Notes: a model not told the origin generated them from the sequence alone. Positions 45,505 through 57,034 are shown, numbered from the stretch's first letter. The stretch is 60,000 nucleotides of DNA from Tubulanus polymorphus (GCF_964204645.1 NC_134036.1:746001-806000); one strand, 5' to 3'. Program-made: numbers and translations.

Positions 45505-46795
45505 TGTGAAAGTCTTGCAAAGTGGTTTTTTCATTCATTCATTTAATCATTTATGATACACTCTTCTAGACTCATATTATGTGTCGTCTATTTTTCCTCT
45601 GATTCTAAGTCGGAGTAGTCACACCTTGTCGTCAAGAGTCTAAAGTTCGCACGGAATAAGTTTACGAGTATTTTTTGGCTTAGCAGTTCTAGTAAACACG
45701 CGAGTTGAAGTAATCGGAATCTTAAATTTTACTTCACGTCGACCTTGGACACGTTTTATGGACAGCCCCGCAGAATATCTAACGGCAAAAACTGTCGACA
45801 ATTCGCGAATTTTGATGTGATATCTCAACTATTCATTCATATGTTTATCAAGAGTGATAAACAATATTCAGCAGTTATATATAAATACAGTGATATAGCT
45901 GTCAGACTTTCCCTTCCTATCAATTCACTGAGACCGCAAAATTTAAAATTCTGATTATCATTTCAACTCATATATCTACTGCCTCAGGGATTACCGCAAA
46001 AAAATATTTGTCTCGTAAGCTAATTCCACATGGATACAATTCTGATAATCTCAAACTATTTTGATATTTTGCGTGAGATCCTATTTCAGGCTTTAAGCGA
46101 AAATTTGAATGCAGCGAAGAAAAGTCAAACGCAATGAATGGACGTAAATTGACTTTAGACGGCGGAGAAAAATAGCGTTAGCCCGAAGCAAGTGAGTTTA
46201 TCACGATGACGATCTGTTGGTGAAGCTATAGACGCAGACTATACACAGCCTATACACAGCCTATACACGGCGACTCCTGCGTTAGAAATCAAAAGAGAAA
46301 TATGGAAGTGATTGTTATCCGGTGAAAAGTCATCTGTTCAAAATGGCATTCGAGCGAGTCTCGTGAAGAAAAATGAATGGTTCGAAAAAGTCTGTGCGTA
46401 ATTACGAGGTCGGTGAATAGGAAAGTCAGCGTCATTCATTCCCGTTGACCCCCTGACTGACCCCTCTCAACTGACTGCACTGGGGAAAAGATTGCATTTA
46501 TACGGATGACTGCAGATCATAGTGCAATTCAGTGCATTCAATATTAAGCCAATTTAGCCACAAAATTCGCACTATCGGCGCAGGGTTTTATAGCTATAGT
46601 CATCATTAACATAATTGGCAATATGAAAAGGTTCTTATTCTAAGGTATTATTGTCAAACATTAATGAATTCTAAAAGTGGAAAATAATTACATTTTTAGT
46701 TGATGTACTTTTCATAATCGGGTAATGAACTAAAAGTGTCAGAATCTGGCAGAAAATATTGTATGATTAAACAACGAAACTAAACAATGAACAAA
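45505..46795. other. interval without convincing genes
   Basis: Frames at 45640-45828 (minus) and 45745-45954 (plus) overlap and are both open; neither has splice support. cagcctataca is triplicated near 46240. Confidence 0.4.
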
Positions 46796-46800
46796 TCATC

Positions 46801-47215
46801 TCAGCTCATATAGCTCGTGTAGCTCATGTATCTCATGAAGCTCGTGTAGCTCGTGTAGCTCATATAGCTCGTGTAGCTCATGTAGCTTGTGTACCTCGTA
46901 TAGCTTGTGTAGCTCATATAGCTCGTGTAGCTCATGTATCTCATGAAGCTCGTGTAGCTCATATAGCTCGTGTAGCTCATATAGCTCGTGTAGCTCATGT
47001 AGCTTGTGTACCTCGTATAGCTTGTGTAGCTCATATAGCTCGTGTAGCTCATGTATCTCATGAAGCTCGTGTAGCTCATATAGCTTGTGTAGCTCATATA
47101 GCTCGTGTAGCTCATGTAGCTTGTGTACCTCGTATAGCTTGTGTAGCTCATGTAGCTCGTGTAGCTCATGTACCTTGTGTACCTCGTATAGCTTGTGTAG
47201 CTCATGAACCTCATG
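46801..47215. repeat. 9-bp satellite with 117-bp higher-order repeat
   Basis: About 46 copies of a 9-mer, agctcatgt/agctcgtgt/agctcatat. Marker variants (tgtagcttgtgtacctcgta) recur at 46881, 46998 and 47115, exactly 117 bp or 13 monomers apart, defining a higher-order repeat of about three and a half copies. The period keeps the minus frame open (YTSYMS repeats), continuous with about 68 non-repetitive codons to 47448 that contain RNRSLIDFHELMTNRRFYRF. No ATG or convincing acceptor supports a gene. Confidence 0.93.
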
Positions 47216-47879
47216 TAGCTCATGTACCTCACGTTCCTCGTGTAGTTCAGTTTTAACCTGTAATTGCCTCGATCAATTCTCTTCACATTCATGATCGTCG
47301 ATCGTTGTCGACGGCGACGGACAGACGGACGGCCGGCGCGCGCGACGGGAAACCGATAAAACCTACGATTGGTCATCAATTCGTGGAAATCAATCAATGA
47401 TCGATTCCGGAGACGGGGAATGAATTCAGACGAGACGAACGCAGACACGTCTACAGCAGAGGGGAAGACAGTGGAGAACAGATCTCAAAGATGGCAGAGG
47501 GGAAAATGAGACAGAATGGAATGAGGGGCATCTGAAAACCACCTTATTCTGTGACTATTACGAGAGAAGATTTTCCCTGAATTGTATGATAGGATCCTTG
47601 CGCCTTGTGAGAATAATTCATTATTTCTATTATCATTAAGAAGAAGGATATTGGGTAGAGAGGATGTAGATTTAGGTGGAGGGTGAGAGAGAAGGGGAGA
47701 TTGAGGGGGGGGTGACGTATAGGATGTCGAGAATTTAAAAGACAGATTGGACGCGGAACGTTGAATGGTAAGAGTGTAACGAGGAGCGAGAGAGGCGCCG
47801 AGCTTTGAGACACTATGATGCCACCTGGTGGATTATATAAGAACTACTACGGTACAATGATGTAATTGGTGAGGATGCT

Positions 47880-47952
47880 GCAGCTGCTGATACCGCCGCC
47901 GCTGCTGCTGCTGCTGATACCGCCGCCGCTGCTGCTGCTGCTGCTGCTGCTT
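47880..47952. repeat. interrupted CTG/CCG trinucleotide tract
   Basis: gctgataccgccgccgctgc followed by tgctgctgctgat and a second copy of the same pattern, that is, a duplicated compound trinucleotide block. Confidence 0.9.
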
Positions 47953-47954
47953 CA

Positions 47955-49205
47955 GATGATGAAATAGATCGATATAATCTATATCTGATAACACCAGTAC
48001 CCAATGGTATATATATATATACCGTAATATCGTCGATCACTTCTACTCAATGATAGACAATATATCAGTTTACAGTTACATTGTATTACAATTACAATTA
48101 CAATGTATTACAATTAATGACACTGCATTAGTACAAACCAGTACATTGTAATACAACTATTAATTAAAATCATTAAAATTGTAATAGTTTCTGTAGTGAG
48201 TGCCTTGTTATGTTATTTGAGGTACCTTTAATATATGCACAAGACACAGAATTTCTGGTAAAAAATCCTAAGATTTCTTTAAAGGGAAATGGATTTCACA
48301 GCATCAGAAAGCATTACTTGATTCGTAATGATCTTCAAGATGAATGAGGAGAGATGGATAATGGTTGGTATAAACCATTGATGAAACGATCGGAGTCTGT
48401 TTTAAAATCTGCTGATAACAATCATAAAATCATTAGAAATGTTAAAATAATCATGAACTCGAGAAAAATTCTTTATTCTGGGACTTCAGATAACAGTAAG
48501 GATTGATGATATTTAAGCCATGTTGCAGTTTAGTATTCAGCTCATAGAAATTCACTGAAACATATTTTTGTTATGTAATGAAATCACATATAACTAGAAA
48601 TGTTAAAGTTCTCACACGAGCATGAGAGCCGCCGCCGAGCGCCGGAAGGTTTAATTATCCATAAACGAAGAAAGCGTACTAGTCGATTTAGATCAGCCCA
48701 GCCCGGAGCTTCCTGACGAAAACGCGACGGTCGGTCGGTCGGGGAGTTAGTCGATATCGAGGCCCTCAAGAGTAAAATACTCACACAACTTGCGATTGTG
48801 AATCAAAATCGAAGCCTAAAGCATCGTAGACAATATAATTAGTGTGTATTACGCCCTCAGTCTCCCCCTCCCTCTCCTCCCTCTCTTACTAATTGATTCT
48901 TACTCATTATTATAAAATGAGGGGATACCCTCTCGAAAGTGAGAGAATATTAATCATCATTATAGATCTGAATTCAGTAATTACTGATTCATACAGAAAT
49001 TTAACTCGTGTCAACTATTGCGCCAAATTATATCATCTTAGTAAATATTTCATTACCTTTGTCTCCACATCAATTTCTTGTTGTTATCATAAAAATGTAG
49101 TCAGCCAGTTTTCGCATTCCAAACTGGAACAGTCGACGATTCTTTGAGAATTAGCGCCGTTATCGCGTTGTCGAATAGCTGTCGAGAAGAATTTGAAGTA
49201 AAGAA
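47955..49205. other. interval without recognisable genes
   Basis: A TA run at 48010 and a ttacaattacaatgtattac repeat patch at 48070-48160. A CpG patch at 48620-48740 (ggtcggtcggtcgg). No splice-bounded coding frame. Confidence 0.45.
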
Positions 49206-49217
49206 TTTTTCACTTAC

Positions 49218-49281
49218 GTTTCTCGTTGATGTTTGCCGACACTGAATTATGTTTTTACTGCCTCAATAATCAATTAATTAA
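49218..49281 (-). other. possible non-coding (5'UTR) exon
   Basis: On the minus strand a strong acceptor (TTCTCTTTTCTAATTTTCAG) and a consensus donor (GAGAAAC|GTAAGTG) bound 64 bp. All three phases contain stops, so it can only be untranslated or a chance pair. If real, the gene reads toward lower coordinates; no coding partner was found. Confidence 0.27.
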
Positions 49282-49344
49282 CTGAAAATTAGAAAAGAGA
49301 ATATTTTTAAACAGGGATTAAACAATAAACAACCGTTACACGGC

Positions 49345-49645
49345 AAAACTCACAGTTTCTAACAGTTTATTCTGTCAGTTCCAAAGTTTCGACTAAATTC
49401 ATCATTATATCATTATCATCATATTCTTATTTCTCTGACGACGTTTAGTGTAGCCTAATGAGCAAAACTCACAGTTAATGATTTAACAATTTCAGGAAGT
49501 TTTGACTAAACTTTATCCTTATTTCAGATTATCATATTCTTATTTCTCTGATGACGTTTAGTGTAGCCTAATGAGCAAAACCCACAGTTAATGATTTAAC
49601 AGTTTATTCTGACAATTTCACGAAGTTTTGACTAAGCTATATCTG
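49345..49645. repeat. ~112-bp tandem repeat, 2.5 copies
   Basis: gacgtttagtgtagcctaat then gagcaaaac(t/c)cacagtt recurs at about 49440 and 49552. The flanks (tcatattcttatttctctga, ggaagttttgactaa) repeat in step. Confidence 0.85.
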
Positions 49646-50239
49646 TTCATATACAGTAACTCAGATCAACATGAATCTCTACGAATGATCACAACACTGG
49701 CATCCCTATATACCGGTACCTTAAACTCATCTTTTAATAATTCAAGTTGATAAAACCATTAAATTCTTAAAATATTGCTGCAAATAATCTCTGAACAATT
49801 TACCGAATAACAACAAGAACAAAAGGTGAAAGAACTGAACGAACACAGAATTCGAAAATACAAATCTTACGATAACTGCAAAATATCAACTAAAATTCCG
49901 TCTTCAAACAAGAATTATCCAGCATTATTTCTTCTTCAACTCTTTCATTTTACCGAAAGAAACGTTGAGAAGAAAAGACGAAGATGATGATATTTGCTCA
50001 CACAACACAAACTCCAGTTCCGTAGCGTTCAAAGAAAACACGCGTCTAGTACTAACTAAACCGAATAAACCGGACCCCCCCGCTAACAGGCAATCTTACA
50101 ATACGTGTTAAACGCAATATTTTTGCAATCAGAAACTGAAGAACTTCCAGCAGAGAATTCTCCTTCCATACTTCACTATTTCAACTATTACTGATTTTTT
50201 ATTCGTTTTTCTTCTCAAAGGAAGGGTAAATGAGAGGAA

Positions 50240-50470
<231 letters not shown>

Positions 50471-50559
50471 AAAAGAGAGAGGGGAAGAGACAAAATCTCC
50501 TCTCAAGACTTGGAACAGATAGTCTAGTTTTTCTAAATATTCCTTGCATTCACTTTTAA

Positions 50560-51205
50560 AAGCTGCAATAAAAGCATTAAAACCATTTAGCTATTAGTAA
50601 AAAGCATTAAAACCATTTAACTAGAAAAAAAATCCCTTCGCATTTTGAAAGGCTTTTACTATTATATTCGATCGTGTTTAGTTTTGACAGGTTGGTAATT
50701 AAGGTTTGCTTTGGAATTCATGTTTCAGCAAAAGAAGATACCCGTCCACTTGAAGCTATAGACTAATCAACTAACGACGCGAAGATTTCAAATACATGCC
50801 CACCTGAATGCCAATGAAGCTTAGACTTAAAGCGTCATCCCAGGTTTTATGATTTCATTATCTATCTATCATTTATCAGCAGATTTACAATAGAAGTGAA
50901 TAACTGGCCATTTGACAAATGAATTAGAGACTTTTAACCCTTTAAATTACTTTGAACCAAGACCCAGGATTTTTTTTGTATAAACAGATATGGGATATGG
51001 CTCGTCAGTTTGAAATCTATTGTCGTCGAGACGCTTTACGCTAACTTGTTGAATGAGATATAATCGGATTTAAAATAAAAAGCCCAGAGCTTCTTCCCGC
51101 TGACCCCCCCCCCCTGCTTTAGAATTAATCCCCCCACCCACACAAGGATTAACCTCAAGTATAGAAATATATATATATATAACTCTTTCTTTGATGTTGT
51201 TGTTG
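50560..51205. other. interval without recognisable features
   Basis: A direct repeat aaagcattaaaaccattta at 50571 and 50600, and a C13 run near 51104. Nothing else. Confidence 0.5.
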
Positions 51206-51210
51206 AACTA

Positions 51211-51510
51211 ATGGCATTAATGCAACAATTACATGACAGACAATCAACTGGAATACTCTCGAGGGATTTCGGTATTTTTCCAGGGTTTATCGATTCACCA
51301 ACTCGATATATCGATAAACAATATCGACACAGCGATGAACTATATATACATGAAAACCGATTAGTTTTTGATGTTTTATTTGATGTGAATAAAAGGTCTA
51401 ATGGGTTTAGAAAAGACTATAATCCAAGTGGTTTTAAAAACATGTTGAGTATAAACTCAACTGTATCAATTTTTTTTTCATTTTCATCTCATACTTTGCT
51501 CAAATTCTAA
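51211..51510 (+). CDS. weak candidate small ORF
   Basis: An ATG-started 99-codon frame begins MALMQQLHDRQSTGILSRDF, contains a dibasic NKRSNGFRKDYNPSGF and ends in a Ser/Phe-rich hydrophobic tail before TAA. The frame is open upstream too, the ATG context is poor, and the tail lies in a T-rich run. No signal peptide. Peptide-precursor status would be guesswork. Confidence 0.22.
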   Translation: MALMQQLHDRQSTGILSRDFGIFPGFIDSPTRYIDKQYRHSDELYIHENRLVFDVLFDVNKRSNGFRKDYNPSGFKNMLSINSTVSIFFSFSSHTLLKF

Positions 51511-51689
51511 TATATATATTTTCCAGTTATTTACATAGAATATAATGTTTATCATAGTCAAATATCATTACAATTTCTATATAGATATCTATTAGAATCA
51601 ATGAATGAATGAATGACTGATTGCCAGGGCTATAGATATTCAAATTTCTACTATAGACTTATCAGTCCTGGTCTCTGATTGGTCCTCTC

Positions 51690-52025
51690 ATGTCACATGA
51701 GTTGTCTGCAAAGCCTAGGGTTACTGTGATTGGCCAACCCTAGATCCTAAGTTGGCCAGTTAGGGTTGCTGTGATTGGCTTATCCTAACCCTAGGTATGT
51801 TAGGGTCACTGTGATTGGCTGGTCACTGTTTGGTCCTCTCATGTCACATGGGTTGTCTCTAGGGTTGCTGTGATTGGCTTACCCTAGTTCCTATGGTGAC
51901 CTAGTGGTCTGGTAGAGTTACTGTGATTGGCTAACCCTAGGTCTCCAATGTTGACCAGTGATTTGTTAGGGTTATTGTGATTGACTGATCCTAGTAGCTG
52001 GTCACTGATTGGTCAGTGGTGGTCA
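51690..52025. repeat. degenerate ~65-bp repeat rich in gtgattggct
   Basis: The word gtgattgg(c/t) with flanking ccctagg and ggtcctctcatgtcacat recurs at least seven times. Each copy contains ATTGG, the complement of a CCAAT box. Spacing is irregular. Confidence 0.7.
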
Positions 52026-52029
52026 TGTG

Positions 52030-53050
52030 ACCTCAGTGAGTAGTGGTGTCACACAATACTATATACTGCCAGTTGTAAACAGTGAATTAAGGGCCCTGAC
52101 TACATACCTCATATTTTGCGGGTTTACAAGAATCAGGTGTCAGTTCATGGGTCTCATGGTTGTGAAAGAGTAAACAGCTAATTTAGGACCCCATTCAACA
52201 TTCAGCCATAAAGGCTAGAGCATTACATAGCTGTTATAATGAGAAATCCTTTAACTGGTTGGAGCCAGTATTTAGAACTGGCACCACAAGTGTTAATTAA
52301 GTCAATACAGGTTAATTATGATGGATTATAATAAATTCCGATCCTCACACGTTTGAGGTGAGAGTGGTATATGATATAGTGTAATTGGGACACCTGACAC
52401 TCAGGGCATTGTTTTGATGTTATTTATATTGTGTCAATGAGTATAATGTTTGCTGGTGTGGGACATACTGTAATTACGCCATTATCAATTGTACCCTCTT
52501 TGATGTTCCTCGTCATCGCGAACAAAACATCAGTCTACGCGAACAAAAATTGAGCAATCCTCCGGCAGCGGCGGGCTTCATAAAACAACACGCGAACCCC
52601 CTGTTGTTTTAGTGAGAAGTTCTCTCAGGGGGCTCTAACCCTCGGGGGGGGGGGGTCCTGTTAATTTTGCCCACACAATAAATACAGCAGCTGTGACTGC
52701 ATGTGCTGATTCAGTAATTGAAGCCTCTATCAGTGATCAATTAAAGCTCAGAACTACATAATGTCGAATTTGTGTCGTGCCTTATGATTAGTAAATTGCG
52801 AGAAGTTCTTTGTAGAAATTTTTTCCCCCTCAGGCCTGGTAAACTAAATAATGCCGTGTATTGAACAGTCATGAAGCTACGTACATACTTTTTTCTATAG
52901 TAATGGAATAAAAGAAATTTACAATTTTTGAATTTAAAAAAACTTTAAATGGAAAGGTAGGAAGGAGGTTAGGGAGTTTTCAATTGTTCTTTGTCTATTT
53001 TCTAAGTTCACAGTTGTGAGCAATGATTTGCCTCAAAGTAAACCTATCCT
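52030..53050. other. interval without recognisable genes
   Basis: A G10 run at 52646. AT-rich otherwise. No repeat family or splice-bounded frame was recognised. Confidence 0.45.
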
Positions 53051-53054
53051 TGCT

Positions 53055-53285
53055 CAACTCTAACTCACAAAGTTGTGGAACTGGATCCTGAGTTCGCAGT
53101 TAACTCTAACTTACAACTGCGGAACTGGATCCTGAGTTCGCAGTTAACTCTAACTTACAACTGTGGAACTGGATCCTGAGTTCACAGTCAACTCTAACTC
53201 ACAACTGTGGAACTGGATCCTGAGTTCACAGTTAAAACCTAACTTACAACTGTGGAACTGGATCCCGAGTTCACAGTTAACTCTC
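53055..53285. repeat. 44-bp minisatellite, inverted relative of 1976-2275
   Basis: About five copies of ctctaacttacaactgygga then actggatcctgagttcrcag and ttaa. The inverted core matches that of the array at 1976-2275. Confidence 0.9.
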
Positions 53286-53289
53286 ACTC

Positions 53290-53805
53290 ACACATTTTAA
53301 GTTGTTGTTTCCTGTATTTCCCATTCAGACAATTCATATTTTCGTAGCCTCTCGATTTTCATAATTCATCCCGAACAAAAACTGTTATAAGCGCACTTCA
53401 AATAAACACGCGCGTCATTTAGATCTCATTACACCATATGTCTCCTCTCACTATCCGTATTTCACGTGCGGACACAAATTTTTCATTCATCGAAAAACTT
53501 AATGAAGTGTTTTTTGAATTGTTGTCGAGAGGCTGTGAATGCGCAAATCTACACAGAATTAGACGATCATTCATGAATCTTTCAAACGTATATCCACTAT
53601 CGCCGTATGTCACTAGTTTTACTATTTCGAAAAATCTGATATTGATATTTATCACTCGTAGCGCAGAAATACGTTATACGCAATTCGAAATATCAATATC
53701 ATTCTTATACGTTTCGATAATGTTTTAAATTCAATTGTCTCAAGTGCTGAATCCAGCTGTTTATTACTTTTGAAATCAAAATGTGGATTTAACGCTCAAT
53801 TTGTA
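53290..53805. other. interval with overlapping open frames, none called
   Basis: A 96-codon plus-strand ATG frame (53438-53728, MSPLTIRISRADTNFSFIEK start) overlaps a 78-codon minus-strand frame over the same bases. Neither has splice or promoter support. Confidence 0.25.
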
Positions 53806-53808
53806 ATA

Positions 53809-53979
53809 AGGACCATTCATTTATTACGTACGCATTAGGGGAGGGGGAGGGGTCAGTGCAATTGCGTACTGTTATGATTAATGTAGGCCTATATGGAAAA
53901 AATGGCCGATTTTGCGTACAGAGGGGGAGGGGGGTTGATAAATTCAAATTTTATGCGTACGTAATAAATGAATGATCCC
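53809..53979. mobile_element. 171-bp TIR element, ATTCATTTATTACGTACGC ends
   Basis: Left end GGACCATTCATTTATTACGT and inverted right end GGGATCATTCATTTATTACG, both continuing ACGCAT, differ at one or two bases over about 27 bp. The centre has purine blocks (aggggagggggagggg) in the same orientation in both halves. This end sequence resembles a widespread animal MITE type. The superfamily is not assigned here. Confidence 0.78.
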
Positions 53980-53984
53980 ATATA

Positions 53985-55280
53985 TAAAGTAAATGCTTTC
54001 TATATCAAAAGTTGTTGGTCCACGCCACGTTTTAAATCTGATTTTGTGTGATTTTTCACTATCACTATCAAGAATTTCTTGACATTTTTCTGAACACTGC
54101 AAACTGTACTGGAGGCGCATTGAATTAAAATATCGATATTTTTAAAGCCTAGAACATTAACTATCGCGCGAACCCTGGTAATTTCCGAGAATTTAAAGAC
54201 ACATTCTCCGAGCACTGCTCCATATTTGTGGGTGCATTTAAATTCGATTAAAATTGTCGATATTGCTGAACGCTTTAAACCGTGGTTATATCCGGCCAGG
54301 TTTCGTATTACTCAGGTTTTCTGGTAGTGCGTTTACACAGCAAACACAGTCGTAACTGAATCCACTGAATGTGAAATTGATCTTGTTATCATAACCTTTA
54401 ATAAACACAGAAATCCCGATTCAATATCGTTTTTACCAGATGTTTAAATATCATTGTAAAATCGCGTCGTTAGCTATATCTTTACTCATTGTTCGGGCTT
54501 TTTTGGGCAAGAGAATTGAGAGGTTTTTTGGGCTGAAGACGACAAACTATCTAAGGCTAAATTGAGTTCAACAAAGTCCAACAATTCGAATTCCATGCGA
54601 TAAAATTCATCGAAATGAAACCACGATATATAAATATTTAAATAAGTAATTTATATATTAATATCTATTTTAATAATCAAAAAAGTAATTGTAAAAATTT
54701 AATAATTTAAATAAAATTTAATAATTTGAATAATAAATATTTATATAAGCGTGTACGCTTATGTCGAGTAGGTTTATCGGCTGCCAGTTCAGGACTCAGT
54801 GACTTCCAGTCAATGTCAATGTCAAGGTCGGTCGATGTTAAGTGATGTATTTAACTTGTCTCTAGTCGCGTTAAATTGTTAATTTCGTCGTCGACGACTA
54901 CGGACACGAGATATATTTACGACTCGAGCGGCGCCAACAATGCGATCGTAGCCGTTGATAATTACGTCAAATCGTCATAGATACCGCGCAATTATCACGC
55001 GTTTAGACGGCGATGATTTCGAAGCCGATAAAATATCAATTTCGCCGACAGACGACGACAGGGCGATGTGGAAAACGTTTTGTTTCGGGTGTTTAGGAAC
55101 ACGACGAGCTACGTTTTAATAATTACGGTCGTTATTAGTTTCGATATACAACAATTACCGCGTCAACCTTCATCATCACACTTAACACTATCATTAGTTA
55201 CAGAGTGTGAGGAAAAAAATATTATTTGCCGTTAGAGAGAATTATGTTTTTTTTGTTTTTTTTGACGTATATGAAATATA
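53985..55280. other. interval without recognisable genes
   Basis: AT-rich with an aataatttaaataaaattta patch at 54640-54745 and CpG-rich DNA at 54880-55080. No splice-bounded coding frame. Confidence 0.45.
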
Positions 55281-55284
55281 TCTA

Positions 55285-55390
55285 CGACTCGGTCAGGATC
55301 CAGTTGCGCAGACTCGGTCAGGGTCCAGTTGCATAGACTCAGTCAGGGTCCAGTTGCGCAAACTCGGTCAGGGTCCAGTTGCGCAGACTC
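55285..55390. repeat. 25-bp repeat, 4 copies, like an M2 terminus
   Basis: Four copies of gactcggtcagggtccagtt plus gcgca. The part gggtccagttgcgcag resembles the outer end of M2 (gggcccagtcgcacag), and M2-like interior sequence follows immediately. Confidence 0.85.
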
Positions 55391-55399
55391 AGAGCTGTT

Positions 55400-55575
55400 A
55401 CATTGACTTTTGAACCAAAATGAGCTTAGACCGATCTTAAGCTGTTAATAGAACCAAAAAGAACGTAGACTGGTCTCAAGTTGTTAGTTTGGTTTTATAA
55501 CCAAAATGAATTTCAACTTTTCTAAGCCTTTAACTAAATCTAAGCCTTATTTACTGTGCAACTGATCACATGGTC
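55400..55575. mobile_element. M2-like element attached to the 25-bp array
   Basis: gaaccaaaatgagcttagac, gtagactggtctcaagttgt and ttataaccaaaatgaattt match the 47-bp unit of 11518-12400. The right end ctgtgcaactgat resembles an M2 terminus. Confidence 0.6.
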
Positions 55576-55618
55576 AAGTCCTATGTAATGTGGGGCCCGA
55601 CACTTGTGTAATAGGTTG

Positions 55619-55690
55619 GGAACATTTTTTTGAAATATTTGTCAGTTATTACCATGGTTACTCATTGTCACTTTGTCAGTTGTCATAGTT
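55619..55690. repeat. dispersed repeat shared with 2396-2462
   Basis: ggaacatttttttgaaatat then ttgtcagttattaccatggt and tactcattgtcac. See the partner copy at 2396-2462. Confidence 0.55.
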
Positions 55691-55956
55691 AAGCATTTTA
55701 GAGGTAGTTCTGTCCGATCTTCTGCTGCTGCTGCGGGACACATTTCCACCATCAAAACAAGGAATGCATCAATAAAAAATATCAAAAACAACTAACTTCC
55801 AATAGAAAACATTAACTATATTCTACAAGCACAGGTAACACATGCAATAATCAAAGAAACTAAAAATCAATAATGAAACAGAAACTCAAAAACATGGAAG
55901 CATCTTGCTTCTTCGATAAACGGTCACAGATCCACAGCAAAGTCAAAGGCCTCAAA

Positions 55957-56105
55957 TCATTCCAATAAATCAAATTTGAAAAGTTTCAGAGGAGGCAGAA
56001 TGTGATCTTGGATCTGAGACAGTGTCAACTGGCATGCGTCTGAAACCAGCTCACCGAAACTCTCAAGCTCATGCAACTCATAAAATCTTCTCTCATTCTT
56101 TGAGA
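55957..56105 (-). CDS. terminal exon, unrecognised protein
   Basis: A strong acceptor (GTTAAATTTCTTTCATTTTAG, with a branch-like TACTAAAC about 45 bp upstream) starts a 149-bp segment in phase 1. It is open for 48 codons to TGA at 55957-55959: SKNERRFYELHELESFGELV, then SDACQLTLSQIQDHILPPLK and LFKFDLLE. Composition is typical of a soluble helical protein and the other phases are blocked early. It lies on the same strand as, and beyond, the terminal exon at 57968, so it is probably a separate gene or an alternative end. The preceding exon is uncertain: 56709-57034 ends in a good donor but has no long frame. Not recognised as any known family. Confidence 0.58.
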
Positions 56106-56708
56106 CTAAAATGAAAGAAATTTAACACAAATAAATGATTGATAGTTTAGTAATTTAAATGAATTATTCTATAATCTATTTCTGCCAGAATGGTTGCACA
56201 TTTTTTGGCCAGACCTCAATCAATGCCTGCAGTATCCTGGTATGTTACTAACATTAGATTTTTTTTGACACGAGTAAATCATTTTTCTCATAAATGGTCT
56301 TAAATATATCTTCCCATAGTTTTTATTGAGGCTCAGACTTCACGTCTATGGAGCGATCTTAGTCCCCTTCAACACAGATAGCTATGGCCAAAAAGGTTGG
56401 TGGCCAAGGGGGGGTGAAACACATGCAACCAATCTGAATAAATAACTACCCATATTCTAACTATAGCTACTGTTAAGTTTAATTATGGTGCAAGGCTGCT
56501 ACAATCTTCATCTCATACGCCAAAAACGGCAGAGCACAAGTAGGCCCCAGGGCCCAACGAATCGAATGAGTGGTGTCAAAATTAATAGGATTCATAGAAA
56601 ACTTGCATCATCATTATCATCGGTTATTGAAGCTTTCATCATGCGGCGGGAGGATGTTATTACATGCGTGGGTCAAACTTCGACACAGTTCACGGTTCGG
56701 TAGCCTAC

Positions 56709-57034
56709 CTCTTTCTTCTCTCCGTCTCCTCGGCGCGAGTCGCTCAGCCGTCAAACTGGGGAAGAAGCCAGATGATCATTGCCTTCCAAAAACAAACTCT
56801 CCTACAGCCGAATATCAACTGAATCCAATCCACCAAAAATCACATCCATCCTCTATTCGATTTATTCCAATCGTGAAACGAACGTTTAAAGCGTGCCATC
56901 GTTATCAAGTGTTGTTAAAATAGTCTTTTAATTCGGAAAACGCTTCCTCAAATGCGCCGCCATTTTATTTAAGCCATAGCCGTCGCCACTTGCCGCAGCT
57001 ACTTTGTAGATGGCGCCAGCTCTCGACCGAAAAC
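56709..57034 (-). other. possible 5' exon of the gene ending at 55957
   Basis: A strong acceptor (CTGTTTTTATTTCAG) and a donor (AAAGAG|GTAGGC) bound 326 bp on the minus strand. There is no long open frame: one phase gives VFGRELAPSTK then stop, with an AATAAA about 55 bp on. The phase running into the donor is open for only about 20 codons without ATG. It may be a 5'UTR exon, a terminal exon of another transcript, or chance. Confidence 0.25.

Noticed and set aside
46801-47448. A 215-codon frame with YTSYMS repeats as a structural (silk- or adhesive-like) protein
   Set aside because: The repeat period of 9 keeps the frame open by default and the upstream unique part lacks an ATG and a convincing acceptor. 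Kept only as a repeat and a finding.
51700-51960. Interstitial telomere-like repeat (taaccctag, gttagggtt words)
   Set aside because: Words are scattered inside a 65-bp degenerate repeat and never form consecutive TTAGGG units.
53438-53728. A 96-codon ATG frame as a gene
   Set aside because: The opposite strand is open over the same bases for 78 codons, the ATG context is weak and there are no splice or promoter signals.
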